A stretch of 64,000 bases of DNA from positions 1,100,230 to 1,164,229 of the forward strand of contig NW_003314300.1 of assembly GCF_000143415.4 (NCBI RefSeq), read 5' to 3'. Shown here piece after piece: positions 11,774-21,982 of this stretch (positions within the stretch are counted from its first letter, which is position 1; each line of letters starts with the position of its first letter). The position numbers and the translations under genes are program-made. The notes under the pieces were generated by a model. That model saw only the letters and a program-made list of their open reading frames with translations. It was not told the origin of the DNA and did not search any database. This DNA is from Selaginella moellendorffii (lineage: Eukaryota; Streptophyta; Lycopodiopsida; Selaginellales; Selaginellaceae).

Positions 11774-12196
11774 NNNNNNNNNNNNNNNNNNNNNNNNNNN
11801 NNNNNNNNNNNNNNNNNNNNNNNNNNNNNNNNNNNNNNNNNNNNNNNNNNNNNNNNNNNNNNNNNNNNNNNNNNNNNNNNNNNNNNNNNNNNNNNNNNNN
11901 NNNNNNNNNNNNNNNNNNNNNNNNNNNNNNNNNNNNNNNNNNNNNNNNNNNNNNNNNNNNNNNNNNNNNNNNNNNNNNNNNNNNNNNNNNNNNNNNNNNN
12001 NNNNNNNNNNNNNNNNNNNNNNNNNNNNNNNNNNNNNNNNNNNNNNNNNNNNNNNNNNNNNNNNNNNNNNNNNNNNNNNNNNNNNNNNNNNNNNNNNNNN
12101 NNNNNNNNNNNNNNNNNNNNNNNNNNNNNNNNNNNNNNNNNNNNNNNNNNNNNNNNNNNNNNNNNNNNNNNNNNNNNNNNNNNNNNNNNNNNNNNN
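11774..12196. other. Assembly gap (423 N)
   Basis: Unknown bases. Open frames that run through the N stretch are meaningless. Palindromic repeat copies lie just to the left (11642-11665 and 11712-11735). Confidence 1.
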
Positions 12197-12372
12197 TTGT
12201 GTGCATATCAGTAGCGCCGCTCCGTACACGCAACACCACAACTGCTCGTAGCGCCGCTCGCACAAACTGCCACTCGCATAAACTACCGCTCGTAGATGCA
12301 TAAACCACAGCTCACAATGCCGCTTACACAAGCAGCGCTCACTGCGCTCAGCGGAACCAAGAACACGGCGCA
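12197..12372. repeat. Short degenerate repeats of AGCGCCGCT/CACTCGCA type
   Basis: Several imperfect copies of AGCGCCGCT and related CGCTCGCACAA words occur next to the gap. This repetitiveness may be why assembly failed here. I see no gene. Confidence 0.6.
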
Positions 12373-12423
12373 CAAAAATGATAGACCTAGGAATGAGTTT
12401 GAGAATTCAAAAATAACACACGT

Positions 12424-14210
12424 TTGAACGTCACATCAAATCCTCTGACAAACCAGATCTTATGATTCCTCTGACAAATTTCAAACTGAGTAGCTTCTAG
12501 ACTTTGCTGTCGGAGGTTGAACTTTGTCACATCATGTCCTTGCCTCGATCCAGCTGTGCCATGTCAGTGATTCGAACTTTGCCATGCCATATCAGCGATC
12601 CGCGCCAAGATTATTCGTCGTGTAAAGGAATAATTATGCTGTGTGTGTATGTCCATTTATGGCAATATAAGGCCACACGCCATTCAAAGAATAATGTTAG
12701 TTGAGCATTTTTTGGTGCATTTTTGGGTTCAAAATTGCATGAGCCCACACGCTATAAAGTTTACCTATACCAAAAATAGAAACAGCTTTATTTACTTGGG
12801 AATTTAAGTGGTTGAGGCATTTTTAAACTTACAAACACATGCCCTACTTACATTCCTTTGGTTGCTTAAAATTCAAAAATATTATAAACCTTTCTTTTTG
12901 CATTTTCAATGTTTTCAATTATGGTTTTTGATTTTCGCAGGACCAGCCTAGTAATCTATTTGCATCCCGTCATGTTTATAGCTAGCTTTCGTTTGTCCCC
13001 TTCGCTAGCCTGAGATACATCTGCTTGGCATCTGCCTCTTACAGCATTTGCCCAGAAAGGGCATCTTTCTTCACGCAGCATTTGCCACATGTTTAGGGTT
13101 TAGGGTTTAGCAATTCAGTAGCTTGATAAACATGCAAATACAGAACTTGATGCAAAATCCTTTGATATGTCACAATGCCCCTAGGACCATAAACACATTT
13201 CAATAGAGAGGGTCCTTTCATTTCATAACTCCTTACGTAGATCTTGGTGAAACCAGAGTTAGTGAAGTTAGTTTCTTGTGATCCCGCATTTGATTGTGAT
13301 GTCCCTTTGCAGTGTCGATGGAAAGGTCAATGCACACCAAACTGTAAAATCTTGGAGCAAAATAACGGTCGGATCTATGGCAAATGCCCCTGAAACATTG
13401 TAAGGCTCGTGTGGTCTCATGTGGTGTCTGATCGAGATGCTTCTCTGCAGGGTCATCAAGAAGGGCATTGTATACCATTTTGTAAAATCTAGTTGCGATC
13501 TAACGGTTGGATCTCCAGAAAACTCAAAAAAATCTCGCACGTGTTAGAATATTCTAGGAATATACTCCTATGTGCCCCTGAAAATGGCATGTGGCCCCAC
13601 GCCATTCAAGAGATAACGCCAGATGACGCCGAGCATTTTTTTGTGCATTTTTTGGGATCAAAATTGCATGAGCCCACACGCTTGAACGTCACATCAAATC
13701 CTCTGACAAACCAGATCTTATAATTCCTCTGACAAATTTCAAACTGAGTAGCTTCTAGACTTTGCTGTCGGATGTTGAACTTTGTCACATCATGTCCTTG
13801 CCTCGATCCAGCTGTGCCATGTCAGTGATTCGAACTTTGCCATGCCATGTCAGCGATCCGTGCCAAGATTATTCGCCATGTAACTGCTCGGCATCTGCCT
13901 CTTACAACATTTGCCCAGAAAGGGTATCTTTCTTCACGTAGCATTTGCCACATGTTTAGGGTTTAGGGTTTAGCAATTCAGTAGCTTGATAAACATGCAA
14001 ATACAGAACTTAATGCAAAATCCTTTGATATGTCAGGACCATAAACACATTTTAATAAAGAGGGTCCTTTCATTTTATAACTCCTTACGTAGATCTTGGT
14101 GAAACTAGAGTTAGTGAAGTTGGTTTCTTGTGATCCCGCATCTGATTGTGATGTCCCTTTGCAGTGTCGATGGAAAGGTCAATGCACACCAAACTGTAGA
14201 ATCTTGGAGA
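12424..14210. repeat. Direct duplication with internal deletion
   Basis: Segment 12424-12622 is repeated almost exactly at 13682-13880, and 13021-13360 is repeated at 13884-14210. In the second copy the ~400 bp between the two segments is missing. The blocks with paired palindromes, 12658-12755 and 13583-13683, are also related. Both copies of the second segment carry a short telomere-like run (TTTAGGGTTTAGGG). I found no gene here; the short open frames do not match between copies. Confidence 0.85.
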
Positions 14211-14444
14211 ATCTTGCATGGTATAAATATAGCGAGGGTATTAAATGATATCCCAATCATGATCTTTCTTTTGGATTTCGCGTGTATGCAGTCCGAGGAA
14301 TGATGACGTTATGGATTTCTTTTGGATTTCACGTGCATGCATGCACGCAGCGATCCAGAAATTAATGGTGGCGCCCAAGTCCAAGGAATGATGACGTGGC
14401 GGGATTACCAACCGTCGTGACATTTCGCGCGTGTGAGGTTAGGT

Positions 14445-14625
14445 TTTGCATCATACTCGCGCTCACACACTCGCGCTCGCATCGCGCTCCCACTCGCGAT
14501 CACGCTCACATTCGCGCTCATCTACCTTCTCTACAGGTTTCTCGTGTGCATCGGCGTCCACTCGCGCTTGCATCACACTCGCGCTCGCATCGCGCTCGTG
14601 TGCATCGGCGTCCACTTCAAGACAC
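14445..14625. repeat. Degenerate ACTCGCGCTC / GCATCGGCGTCCAC repeats
   Basis: Words such as CACTCGCGCTCGCATCG and GCATCGGCGTCCACT recur several times. They may form the 5' untranslated part of the plus-strand gene that follows. Overlapping open frames in all three phases show that it is not convincingly coding. Confidence 0.6.
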
Positions 14626-15065
14626 ACCCAGTTTATAACTTTGCCGCCAACTCTGCCGCCCACTCCGCCACCCACACGCAGCCCACTTGGCGTCCCGGGA
14701 GATTTCAGCGCCACTCTCCAACTGTAAGTGGCAGAGTAGCCTTGCTGCTACGATCCGCTGCACACACAATGCACATTCGCCAGCGAGTCCGGCCTCAATT
14801 GTCACGCCTCCATTCGGCTTCAAATGGTAAGTCTTTTAGGCCAAGTAGAAAATGGCATGAGGCCACATGCCATTCAGTAGCAACATTGGCATGCACCGAT
14901 TGGGCTCTCGAGTGCAGTCCGGTTACAGATGGCGTGTAGCCTCATGCCATCTTAGGATGCAGCCTCAAGACATCTGATGCAGTGGTGAATGGCGTGTGGC
15001 CTCACGTTATTTCCAGCTGCTAGCTTTTCATCTGTCAGCTCTAATTGTTGTGCATTTCTGAACAG

Positions 15066-16243
15066 GCGAGGAATTGCGTTCTTCTTCCAGCCACTATCAA
15101 TGTGGATGCAGAGAAGGGGGAGGAGCTCACCAGTTGGACTTTCGGGATGGAAGGCGAGGATCTGAGGCTGTACAACACAGATGGTGGGAGAAAAGAATGC
15201 ATGGGGATCCTCATCCAAGTGACAGACACTCCATGCAGTTCCATGCAAGAATATGGACTGGCACTTGTGGTAGAGACAGCGTCCGCCTTCAAGATCCACC
15301 TTGCACATCCTAGCGGCTTCCCGGAAGGGGGGCAGCGGCTATGAGGAATTCCTAGAGGGAGCTAGGGAGAGGTTGTCCAGGAGGCCCACAATTTCAAATA
15401 CGCTGCGGGTCTATGAAGATCACATGGAATCCACGGACCTCACCTACGACGATGTTCAAAAACTATATTTCAACATTGAGCCGTTGAGAGTGCCTCCAGT
15501 TCGCGAAGCGAAGGGGAAGGGGGTCGATCTGGAAACTACCCCGAAGCAGAAAAGGGTGGTCAAGCTCAAGCCGATGTCTAACTCTCCTGCTCCAAAAAAG
15601 AAGCTACTCGGTGATGCCATTGCCTCGGGTTTGAACACTACACCCACCAAAAAGAAGAGCCGCAAAGAGTAGAAAGAGCAAGAAGAGGCAGCAAAAATCG
15701 TCGCAAATTAGTACTTGTTACTATTCCAACAAAGTATATATAATCGACGTGAGCCGTATCGACATCCAAAGCAAATACAACCACAGGCTAGTATCTGATG
15801 AGTGGGTGGAGAAACTGAAGCAGAAGATGCTGGCAAGTCCAGTATCACCCGACATCGCAGACGTGATCCCTTACTACCGAACAATGAAGGGCGAGACGAG
15901 GTTTCCAGACTTAATCAATAGGAAGGTGTTGGACGATCAGAACATCCGATTCTATGCTGTCTCCAGGCAGCATTCTAGCTTGGCGATGCAAGAGATAGTT
16001 GTGGATATTATGGTGGGCGAGGAGGTGAAGAAAGTCTTCAAGACAAGAGTTGTCCGCCTGATAAAAGGCAACTCGCCCCTCCGATCTATCATATACATCT
16101 CCCACGTGCAGAATGTCAAGCAAGAAACGTGCTACAAATCGGGTCTGCACGAGACATTGGCACGAACACGGAAGCTCTGGGTTCAACTGAAGAAGCCACA
16201 AAAACCAGGACAAGGACGTGCACTAGCAACTAGCGCCTGACAG
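15066..16243 (+). CDS. N-terminal part of long plus-strand gene, ParB-like segment
   Basis: After an acceptor CTGAACAG (ending 15065) a frame reads ARNCVLLPATINVDAEKG and onward. It breaks at a run of six G (15327-15332); dropping one G restores a smooth frame through YEEFLEGARERL into a Lys-rich linker. A second break occurs near 15665. Then comes YIIDVSRIDIQ...DEWVEKLKQKM followed by YAVSRQHSSLA, resembling the start and the GGQHR-like motif of ParB/sulfiredoxin-type domains. That likeness is weak and by eye. A TGA at 16238-16240 sits directly before the donor at 16244. The frame breaks suggest a decayed gene or poor sequence. Role unknown; nuclear DNA-related action would fit a ParB-like fold, but this is inference. 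Confidence 0.4.
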
Positions 16244-16297
16244 GTAAGCCTCGTTGCATGTGGCATAGCATGTGGCCTCACGCCATTTCCATTGCAG

Positions 16298-18207
16298 GAA
16301 TTCTCGAGTCTTCTTTCGAAAACACTGGGGGTCAATGACACACTCAGCATCCATAACATTCTACTCGCGACAAAAGTTGTTTTTGACAAATGGGTAGATG
16401 TGCTGAGGGGGTACCATGACGGGGAGTTGCTAAACTCAATGGGTGTGGAGGACGGCCGGAAGCCCAATGATTTGAAGCTTAACGCCTTGCGTTTCTCGCG
16501 GTCTCTAGACGACGACGACCTTCTGACAGTGGCTAATGCTCTTCTACGTGGTGAAGTAGTCTTCAACAAGACCAAAATGACTCCCGGCCATATTGTGACA
16601 TACGAGGACTTGTGCACGACTCTGAGAGCTCGTGCGCTATTGAAGGATTGGATCTTCGAGCAAGTGGCCGTGGAGAGGGTGAGCATCGACACCACGCAAG
16701 AGATGATGGAAGAGCTGGAGTTGTCAAATAAAGACATCGACGAGTACGTGAAGGGGGCCCCCAAGTTCATCGATCTGCTGCAGGATGCCACGAAAAGTAA
16801 AGCTGAGAAGTTGGATCAGTATCCAAATTTCATTAAGAGGGATGTCGACTGCCGGCTTCAGAAACAGCTCGACCCCGCAGCAGAGGCCTATCGAGAACCT
16901 TACCGGGTATACGTGAATTCGGATGAGGATCAAAGGTGGAGGAGCATCGTTTCCCGCGGAGATGAGCAGGTCAAGAACATCTTTTGTGTGATGGACTTCA
17001 CAAACGAGGAGATCACTCATGCAGACGAAGTCAGCTCCATTATTGACTTAATGGTGGGACTTGCGGAGGTGGAATCTTCAATCCACTATATGATCTACGA
17101 CTCCGAATCCTATCACAAGTTCTGGAAGGCCTTGAACGAGGTGAAGGCTCGGTTGAAAGGCAAGGAGATGCAGGAGATCCATGGGATAATGGCTAAGAAG
17201 AAGATACCGACGAATGTCCGCATCTTCACACTCGCCCTTGTTATTGGTCCTGCAGCAGAGTGGGACTGGAATGACTTCCCAGCTTCGTTCGACAAGGCCG
17301 ATCGAATTGATTTGAGGGAGGTCAATTTACCCGTGCCTGAGGAACTGAAGACGGCTATGGAGCTTTCGAATCCAGAGAAAGCTCCAGGTGCAGCATGGGA
17401 AATGCTCAGTTGGGTCTTTAACGCAATAGCGGGTGGGTCACCTGCTTTCGACTCCAAGGGCAAATGCGTTGTCGAGTACAACTGCGGCGGACTATTCTTT
17501 CGAGCCGCACTACTCAAGGGTGTCCCGTGTGTTACGGTGACAAACTCCATTGAAGAGGTGACTTCAATGGAGCATATAATTACAGTTGCCAAAGAAAAAC
17601 AGTATCTTCTCTGCGAACCTGGTGAGTACGCACTTTAAGTTTAAATGTTATCTCACAAGCTCTGTATGCAGGAGCGTGGCCACCCCCAGATGCTGAAACG
17701 GCGTTAATAGCTACTGTTGAAGATACCCATGTTGGGCCGAGCTCACAACCTGCACAAGGTCACGTGAGGCCTCACGCCATTTTGATTATAGATCGTTGTG
17801 AATATTCAGACACGAGGACTGAAAAGCGCACTGGTGGCGCGTCGAAGAAGGACAAACAGACAAGCAATAGGAAAAAAGGAGGTACAAATTATATTTGCAA
17901 TGGCGTGTGGTCTCATGCCATTCCTTGCAGGAGACACTTCTTTAAAGGCAAAACAGGCAAGCACCAGCCAAGCTCAAACTGACAGTGGTCATAAAAAGCG
18001 AAAGCACGTTGGACAGTCGTCGGGATCAGAGGCGTTTGATTCGAAAAGGAAGAAGGGCAACGAAAAGATGATAGGTAATGCCTTGCGGTTATGGCGTGTG
18101 TGCTCATGCCATTCATTGCAGATCAAGGGCTGAGTGAAAGCAGCCAGTCACCACCTCCTGACTCAGATTCCTATGGCGGACTCCCCTTCCCCAATCTCAA
18201 TGGAGAG
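16298..18207 (+). CDS. Middle part of long plus-strand gene, unknown domain with short symmetric introns
   Basis: A 1.3-kb exon begins after the acceptor at 16297 and runs to 17621. It encodes about 440 hydrophilic residues. The last ~60, with CGGLFFRAALLKGVPCV, faintly recall a Rossmann-type methyltransferase, which I cannot confirm. The following exons 17672-17758, 17792-17881 and 17931-18074 are 87, 90 and 144 nt, all multiples of three and all split after the first codon base. Exon 18122-18207 follows. The introns are 17622-17671 (50 nt), possibly 17759-17791 (33 nt), 17882-17930 (49 nt) and 18075-18121 (47 nt). The last three contain palindromic repeats. Skipping the 49- and 47-nt introns is required to avoid stops. 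The late exons are Lys/Ser-rich. Confidence 0.5.
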
Positions 18208-18239
18208 GTACAATGGATGAGGGATGCTTTTTAAGTCAG

Positions 18240-19537
18240 GGCCACGTTTTTCTCATCTCGTCGTCTTCGAAGGGTGCAAGAACGTGCAAAAACCATGTTA
18301 AGACAGTCGAGTGAGGATACGGTCCTAGGTCACGCACTAAAACAGGCTATGGATGTCTTGTATTTTGAGATGGAGACTCGGTCAGATGATTTTCCCAAGA
18401 TGGTCCTAGAAGAACAAGCCATCCAGCCTGAGCAGCCTATGGAAGAAATGCAGGAGGGGGATGAGGAGCCAGAGAAAGATAATGAGCAGGAAGAGCAGAA
18501 GGATGAAGAGAAGGACAAAGAAGAAGAGGACGAAGAAGAGGAGGACGAAGAGGACTTGGATGGTCTTCACAATGGTGACGATCACAATAACGACAACGAC
18601 GATGATGACGACGATGGCCAGCCTGAGGTGGCCAAAGAGCAGCGGAGGAAGGTCATACAAGACAAACCATCAGGTAAATAATAGTACATCCATTCCTAAC
18701 CTTTTACCATTTCTAACATTGTCCATGTAGGTCGCAAAGCAAATGGTAAGTAGAGATTATTCAGTTGAATTAAGATACAAACTCTAGCCTTTAGTGTCGA
18801 GGAAGGATAGTGCCAAACAAGGGTCGAAACGTATGTCCAATCCTTCAGAATCAGCAGTGCGCCCAAGTGATATCGGTCCTAGTTCCTCAATAGCAGTTGA
18901 TGGTAAATATAGTATAGTCGATTCAATGTGCTAATGAGTTTGTTTTTAGTAGCCAATAGGGAGGATACCATCTCAATCGAAGGGAGATATTTGGACATGC
19001 ATATGGATCCGCCAATGGACTCTACTTGCCTGCAAGAGTCATCAGAGCTGGTGGAAGCTACTATCCATATCAACGCCAAGCAAGCTGACCACACTCCACT
19101 TGATGCTGCCCATACCACTGAGTCAATCTTGTCCACGTATCCAACTGACGGTGACCAGGTGCCATTGGACCCGCATGAGGCCGCCCCAGCCGCCGAGCCG
19201 GTCATATCCTCATTTCCAACGGACTCAACGTGTGCCCAATCGTCTGACTACACGCCGTTGGAACCTCCCTACACCGCCCCTGCTGCCTGTTCGGTCATGT
19301 CCACTTTGCCAACGGAGGCACCAGCTGAAATGGCGTGTGATCACATGCCATCGGAACCACCCCATGCCACTGTTGAGCCAGTTGTACCAGAGTCTACAGC
19401 TGAAATGGCATGTGCCCACACGCCATCGGATGCGATTGACCCCACATTGCAGAGGAGAGTATTTCCGCCCTTCACGTTTCCTCGACCAAAACCCTCTCAA
19501 CGACCATCGGGAGCACCATTCGCTAATATTGTAGATG
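18240..19537 (+). CDS. Acidic and Pro/Thr repeat segment of the long plus-strand gene
   Basis: An open exon ends at 18673 and carries a Glu/Asp run of about 70 residues (18455-18630). Then follow a 15-nt exon (18731-18745), a 108-nt exon (18795-18902) and a 588-nt exon (18950-19537), joined by introns of 57, 49 and 47 nt, all interrupting a codon after its first base. The large exon holds five degenerate repeats with HTPLD, QVPLD, YTPLE, HMPSE and HTPSD cores, spaced about 30 residues. Two of these repeats coincide with palindromic DNA copies (19329-19352, 19404-19427), translated EMACDHMPSE and EMACAHTPSD. The join to the previous exon at 18207 leaves a one-base discrepancy. It looks like a disordered linker before the phosphatase-like domain. 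Confidence 0.5.
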
Positions 19538-19584
19538 GTAAAATTGACTTGTACCATTTTTTATGCTGACGCATTTCATTTCAG

Positions 19585-20448
19585 AGTCATGGCGAAGGTA
19601 CTGTATCGTTTTTGATCTGAACGGTGTCCTTTTCTCCCATGAGCGTGGCTCGTCCTCGAATGTCATTGCACCCTCCAAAGCCTGTGGTCGCAAGTTGGTC
19701 AAAAGAGACAGATTCATATTAATCACACGGGAGAAACTACGGGATCTAATAATGACCATGCGACACTTAAAACAAAGGGCCGGGTTCAATTTGCAATTGG
19801 GAGTTTGGACATCCATGATGCGCCACAATGCATTAACGTTGTTATAGATGATGCACGATCAGACGTGAGTAATATTACCATTTGACTTTCTCCTAACGCA
19901 GGAGGATTGCTTGACTATGGTCCATGTGAGGGGTAGTAAGCCCATCTTCGTCAAGCCAAAGGCTATAGTGATGAACCGGACTGCTAGGTCAAGTGAAATC
20001 CTCATCATCGATGACTCGCCAATTAAAACTGCAGCGAACACGCACACATATGCAGTGCACCCCATCTCTTGCAGTATGGAAACTAGGGAGAAGAAACCGT
20101 ATGTTCTGGGGGACCTTGCAAAACGGCTTGGAGCGATGGTGATAGAGAACCGGCCAGTCCAGGAGGTGGCTGCAGAAATCAACCAAATGGCAGATGGAAC
20201 GATATATTAGAAGCCATTTGATCGGACAAACACCAGTCATCATTTATGGCATGTATATTGTCTAGCCAAGCACTATCCGCATCTCCATAATCTGCTCAAC
20301 CGGATGGGTTCTTCGACCACTGAACATGAGCGTGGACATATTAGAGAAGAGATGGCATTACTATTGGGTTTAAATCCTGATAGTGTGGAGAGTGATGAAA
20401 TTCCAAGATTATTGTATAGGCGTTGGAGGCAAAAAATAACAATCTGAG
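19585..20448 (+). CDS. FCP1/HAD phosphatase-like domain, C-terminal part of the long gene, frameshifted
   Basis: The exon after 19584 reads YCIVFDLNGVLF, an aspartate-nucleophile HAD motif in the form used by FCP1/SCP-type phosphatases. It continues to LGVWTSMMRHNA, where a one-base break near 19830 interrupts INVVIDDARSD. After a 37-nt intron (19865-19901) the frame continues EDCLTMVHVRGSKPIF and ILIIDDSPIKTAANTHTYAV, the typical late FCP1 motif with the metal-binding Asp pair. A TAG at 20208-20210 lies in frame; beyond it the same frame stays open to TGA at 20448. A 45-nt GT-AG interval ending at that TAG could remove it. FCP1-type enzymes dephosphorylate Ser/Thr, classically on the RNA polymerase II tail. 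In Selaginella-like genomes such domains are numerous. Activity of this copy is doubtful. Confidence 0.6.
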
Positions 20449-21982
20449 ATGGCATGTATTTATTTAAAAATGTAACTTATTATGGCATGGGGTTTCATGC
20501 CATTGTATTAATATTAAAAAACAATTCTTTGAGAGGATTTGCATTATACTAGAAGTGTTATAGCATGTTATTGGAAGTCTACGAAGTTGTTTTATTAATA
20601 AGGGGAAAGTAAAGATTGAATGGGGACTTGGGCTCCACCTAAACTTGGAGCAACTGAGCTAATATTAAAAGGATGGAAAGAAATTGGACGATGATAACAA
20701 GGAGAAGAGAGGGGTGAAGTAGTGGCAGGGGGAGGAGAAGTGACTGAGTAGACATTTCCTTGTTTAAAATAAAATGGCATGTGCCTTAATGCAGTTGAAT
20801 TTTGTTATATTTATATACTATATAAAGGTTTGGAAACCTTATTTTACAAGTGGGATAATGACAATTCCCACTTTAACGAAATAGAGCTTTGTGGATCTTT
20901 AGAATTTTAAAAAGATAAAATAGTTACTTAAGTGGATCTTTGGAATCATGGGGGATAAATGGGGATATAATAGCCATTAAAGGCTCTTTTATCAAATAAT
21001 TACCCCTTTTCCAATTGGTTTAAGGGGAGAGAGATAGAGTGCGTTATAGATCTTGACGAAGTATTAGCCACAACATTCTAAACTTGATCTGCTCAAATAT
21101 ATTTAACTTTGCATGAAGCAAAAGGTTTTGGAAACAAACACTAAATTGCATTTTTTATTTAAATAGCCCTTGACTAAGATGATGTAATTATTAAAAGATA
21201 TTATTACAATTGTTAGCATATTTAAATGCATATTTGAAAATGTCTGAGAGAATGTTCCAATTCATATGAGTGGTTACACTCAAACTATTGTACCACTATA
21301 ACACCATCCCTTTGAAATATATAGAAAATTCATATAAATGCCAAGCATCATCCCAAGAATAATATATAATAATCACTATAAAATGATTGAACAAATAGTA
21401 CACATCATCTATAGAATTCTTATGGAAAAACTCCAGTCAAATGTGAGGATTAGTAACAAGAGCAAAAGGAATTGTATTACGTGCCGTGAATGTTGCTATT
21501 AATTGAGTCTAATTGTTCAATTACATAACATTGAGCAATTGCATTAATTATTACTCTAGAGTCAAAAGAGAAGGTTTGCCACTAAAACAAAAAGGAAATA
21601 ACAAAAAAGAAAAAATTGAAAAATCTATAAGGAAAATGGTATTTAGATGATGTAAAAGTTAAATTTGAACCAAAATCCCAAATCCAAACACTCAGGACAA
21701 TCAAAGTTACCCCTTATCTCCATCAATATGAATGCATGAAATATAAAAATAAAATAAGAAATGTGCATATTAATTAACCCAAAAATTCTAACTTATATAC
21801 ATGAGCAAGTGGTTTAAATTAAAACCTGGCAATCAAAGTCCCACTAAAATAATGCAATGCAGTTGAAAGTTTAGAACTTAAGGTTTAGATTTAAGGCGAA
21901 TATACCTCTGCGATTCTTGGAAGCGATAGATTTCTTGATTGCTAGTCCCTTCCGCGGCAATAACAGAGCTTCTTGGACAGGC
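20449..21982. other. AT-rich intergenic stretch
   Basis: I see no gene. Two palindromic repeats (20481-20504, 20773-20796) mark the right edge of the palindrome-bearing region. From about 20.8 kb the DNA is AT-rich with many short runs, and no element ends were recognised. Confidence 0.6.

Larger units (their letters stand above)
4..20796. repeat. Dispersed palindromic repeat family, about 24 copies
   Basis: A roughly 24-bp imperfect palindrome recurs with arms AATGGCRTG and CAYGCCATT around six central bases, usually containing GGCC. Copies read by eye: 4-27, 415-436 (variant), 8333-8356, 8493-8516, 8639-8662, 9981-10003, 10038-10060, 11642-11665, 11712-11735, 12658-12684, 12734-12755, 13583-13606, 13663-13683, 14851-14874, 14928-14951, 14988-15011, 16264-16287, 17759-17783, 17899-17922, 18090-18113, 19329-19352, 19404-19427, 20481-20504 and 20773-20796. 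Arms differ mostly by transitions, giving perfect pairs, G-U pairs or A-C mismatches in RNA. I found none inside the retrotransposon (540-8263) except a shorter look-alike near 663, and none from 20.8 to 64 kb. Several copies lie within short GT-AG intervals and four lie in open coding frames. I do not know a named family that matches. Confidence 0.85.

Noticed and set aside
11664-12373. Open frames of about 200 residues on both strands
   Set aside because: They consist mainly of the N gap.
13092-13112. Interstitial telomere
   Set aside because: Only two to three TTTAGGG units, duplicated along with the surrounding segment; too short to mark a chromosome end.
18461-18730. Lys/Arg/Met/Thr-rich frame overlapping the acidic exon
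   Set aside because: It is the shifted reading of the GAA/GAC-rich DNA that encodes the acidic run.
540-20796. One giant transposon covering the whole block
   Set aside because: Attractive given the transposase-like gene and shared palindromes, but no terminal inverted repeats or target duplication for such a unit can be seen within the window.
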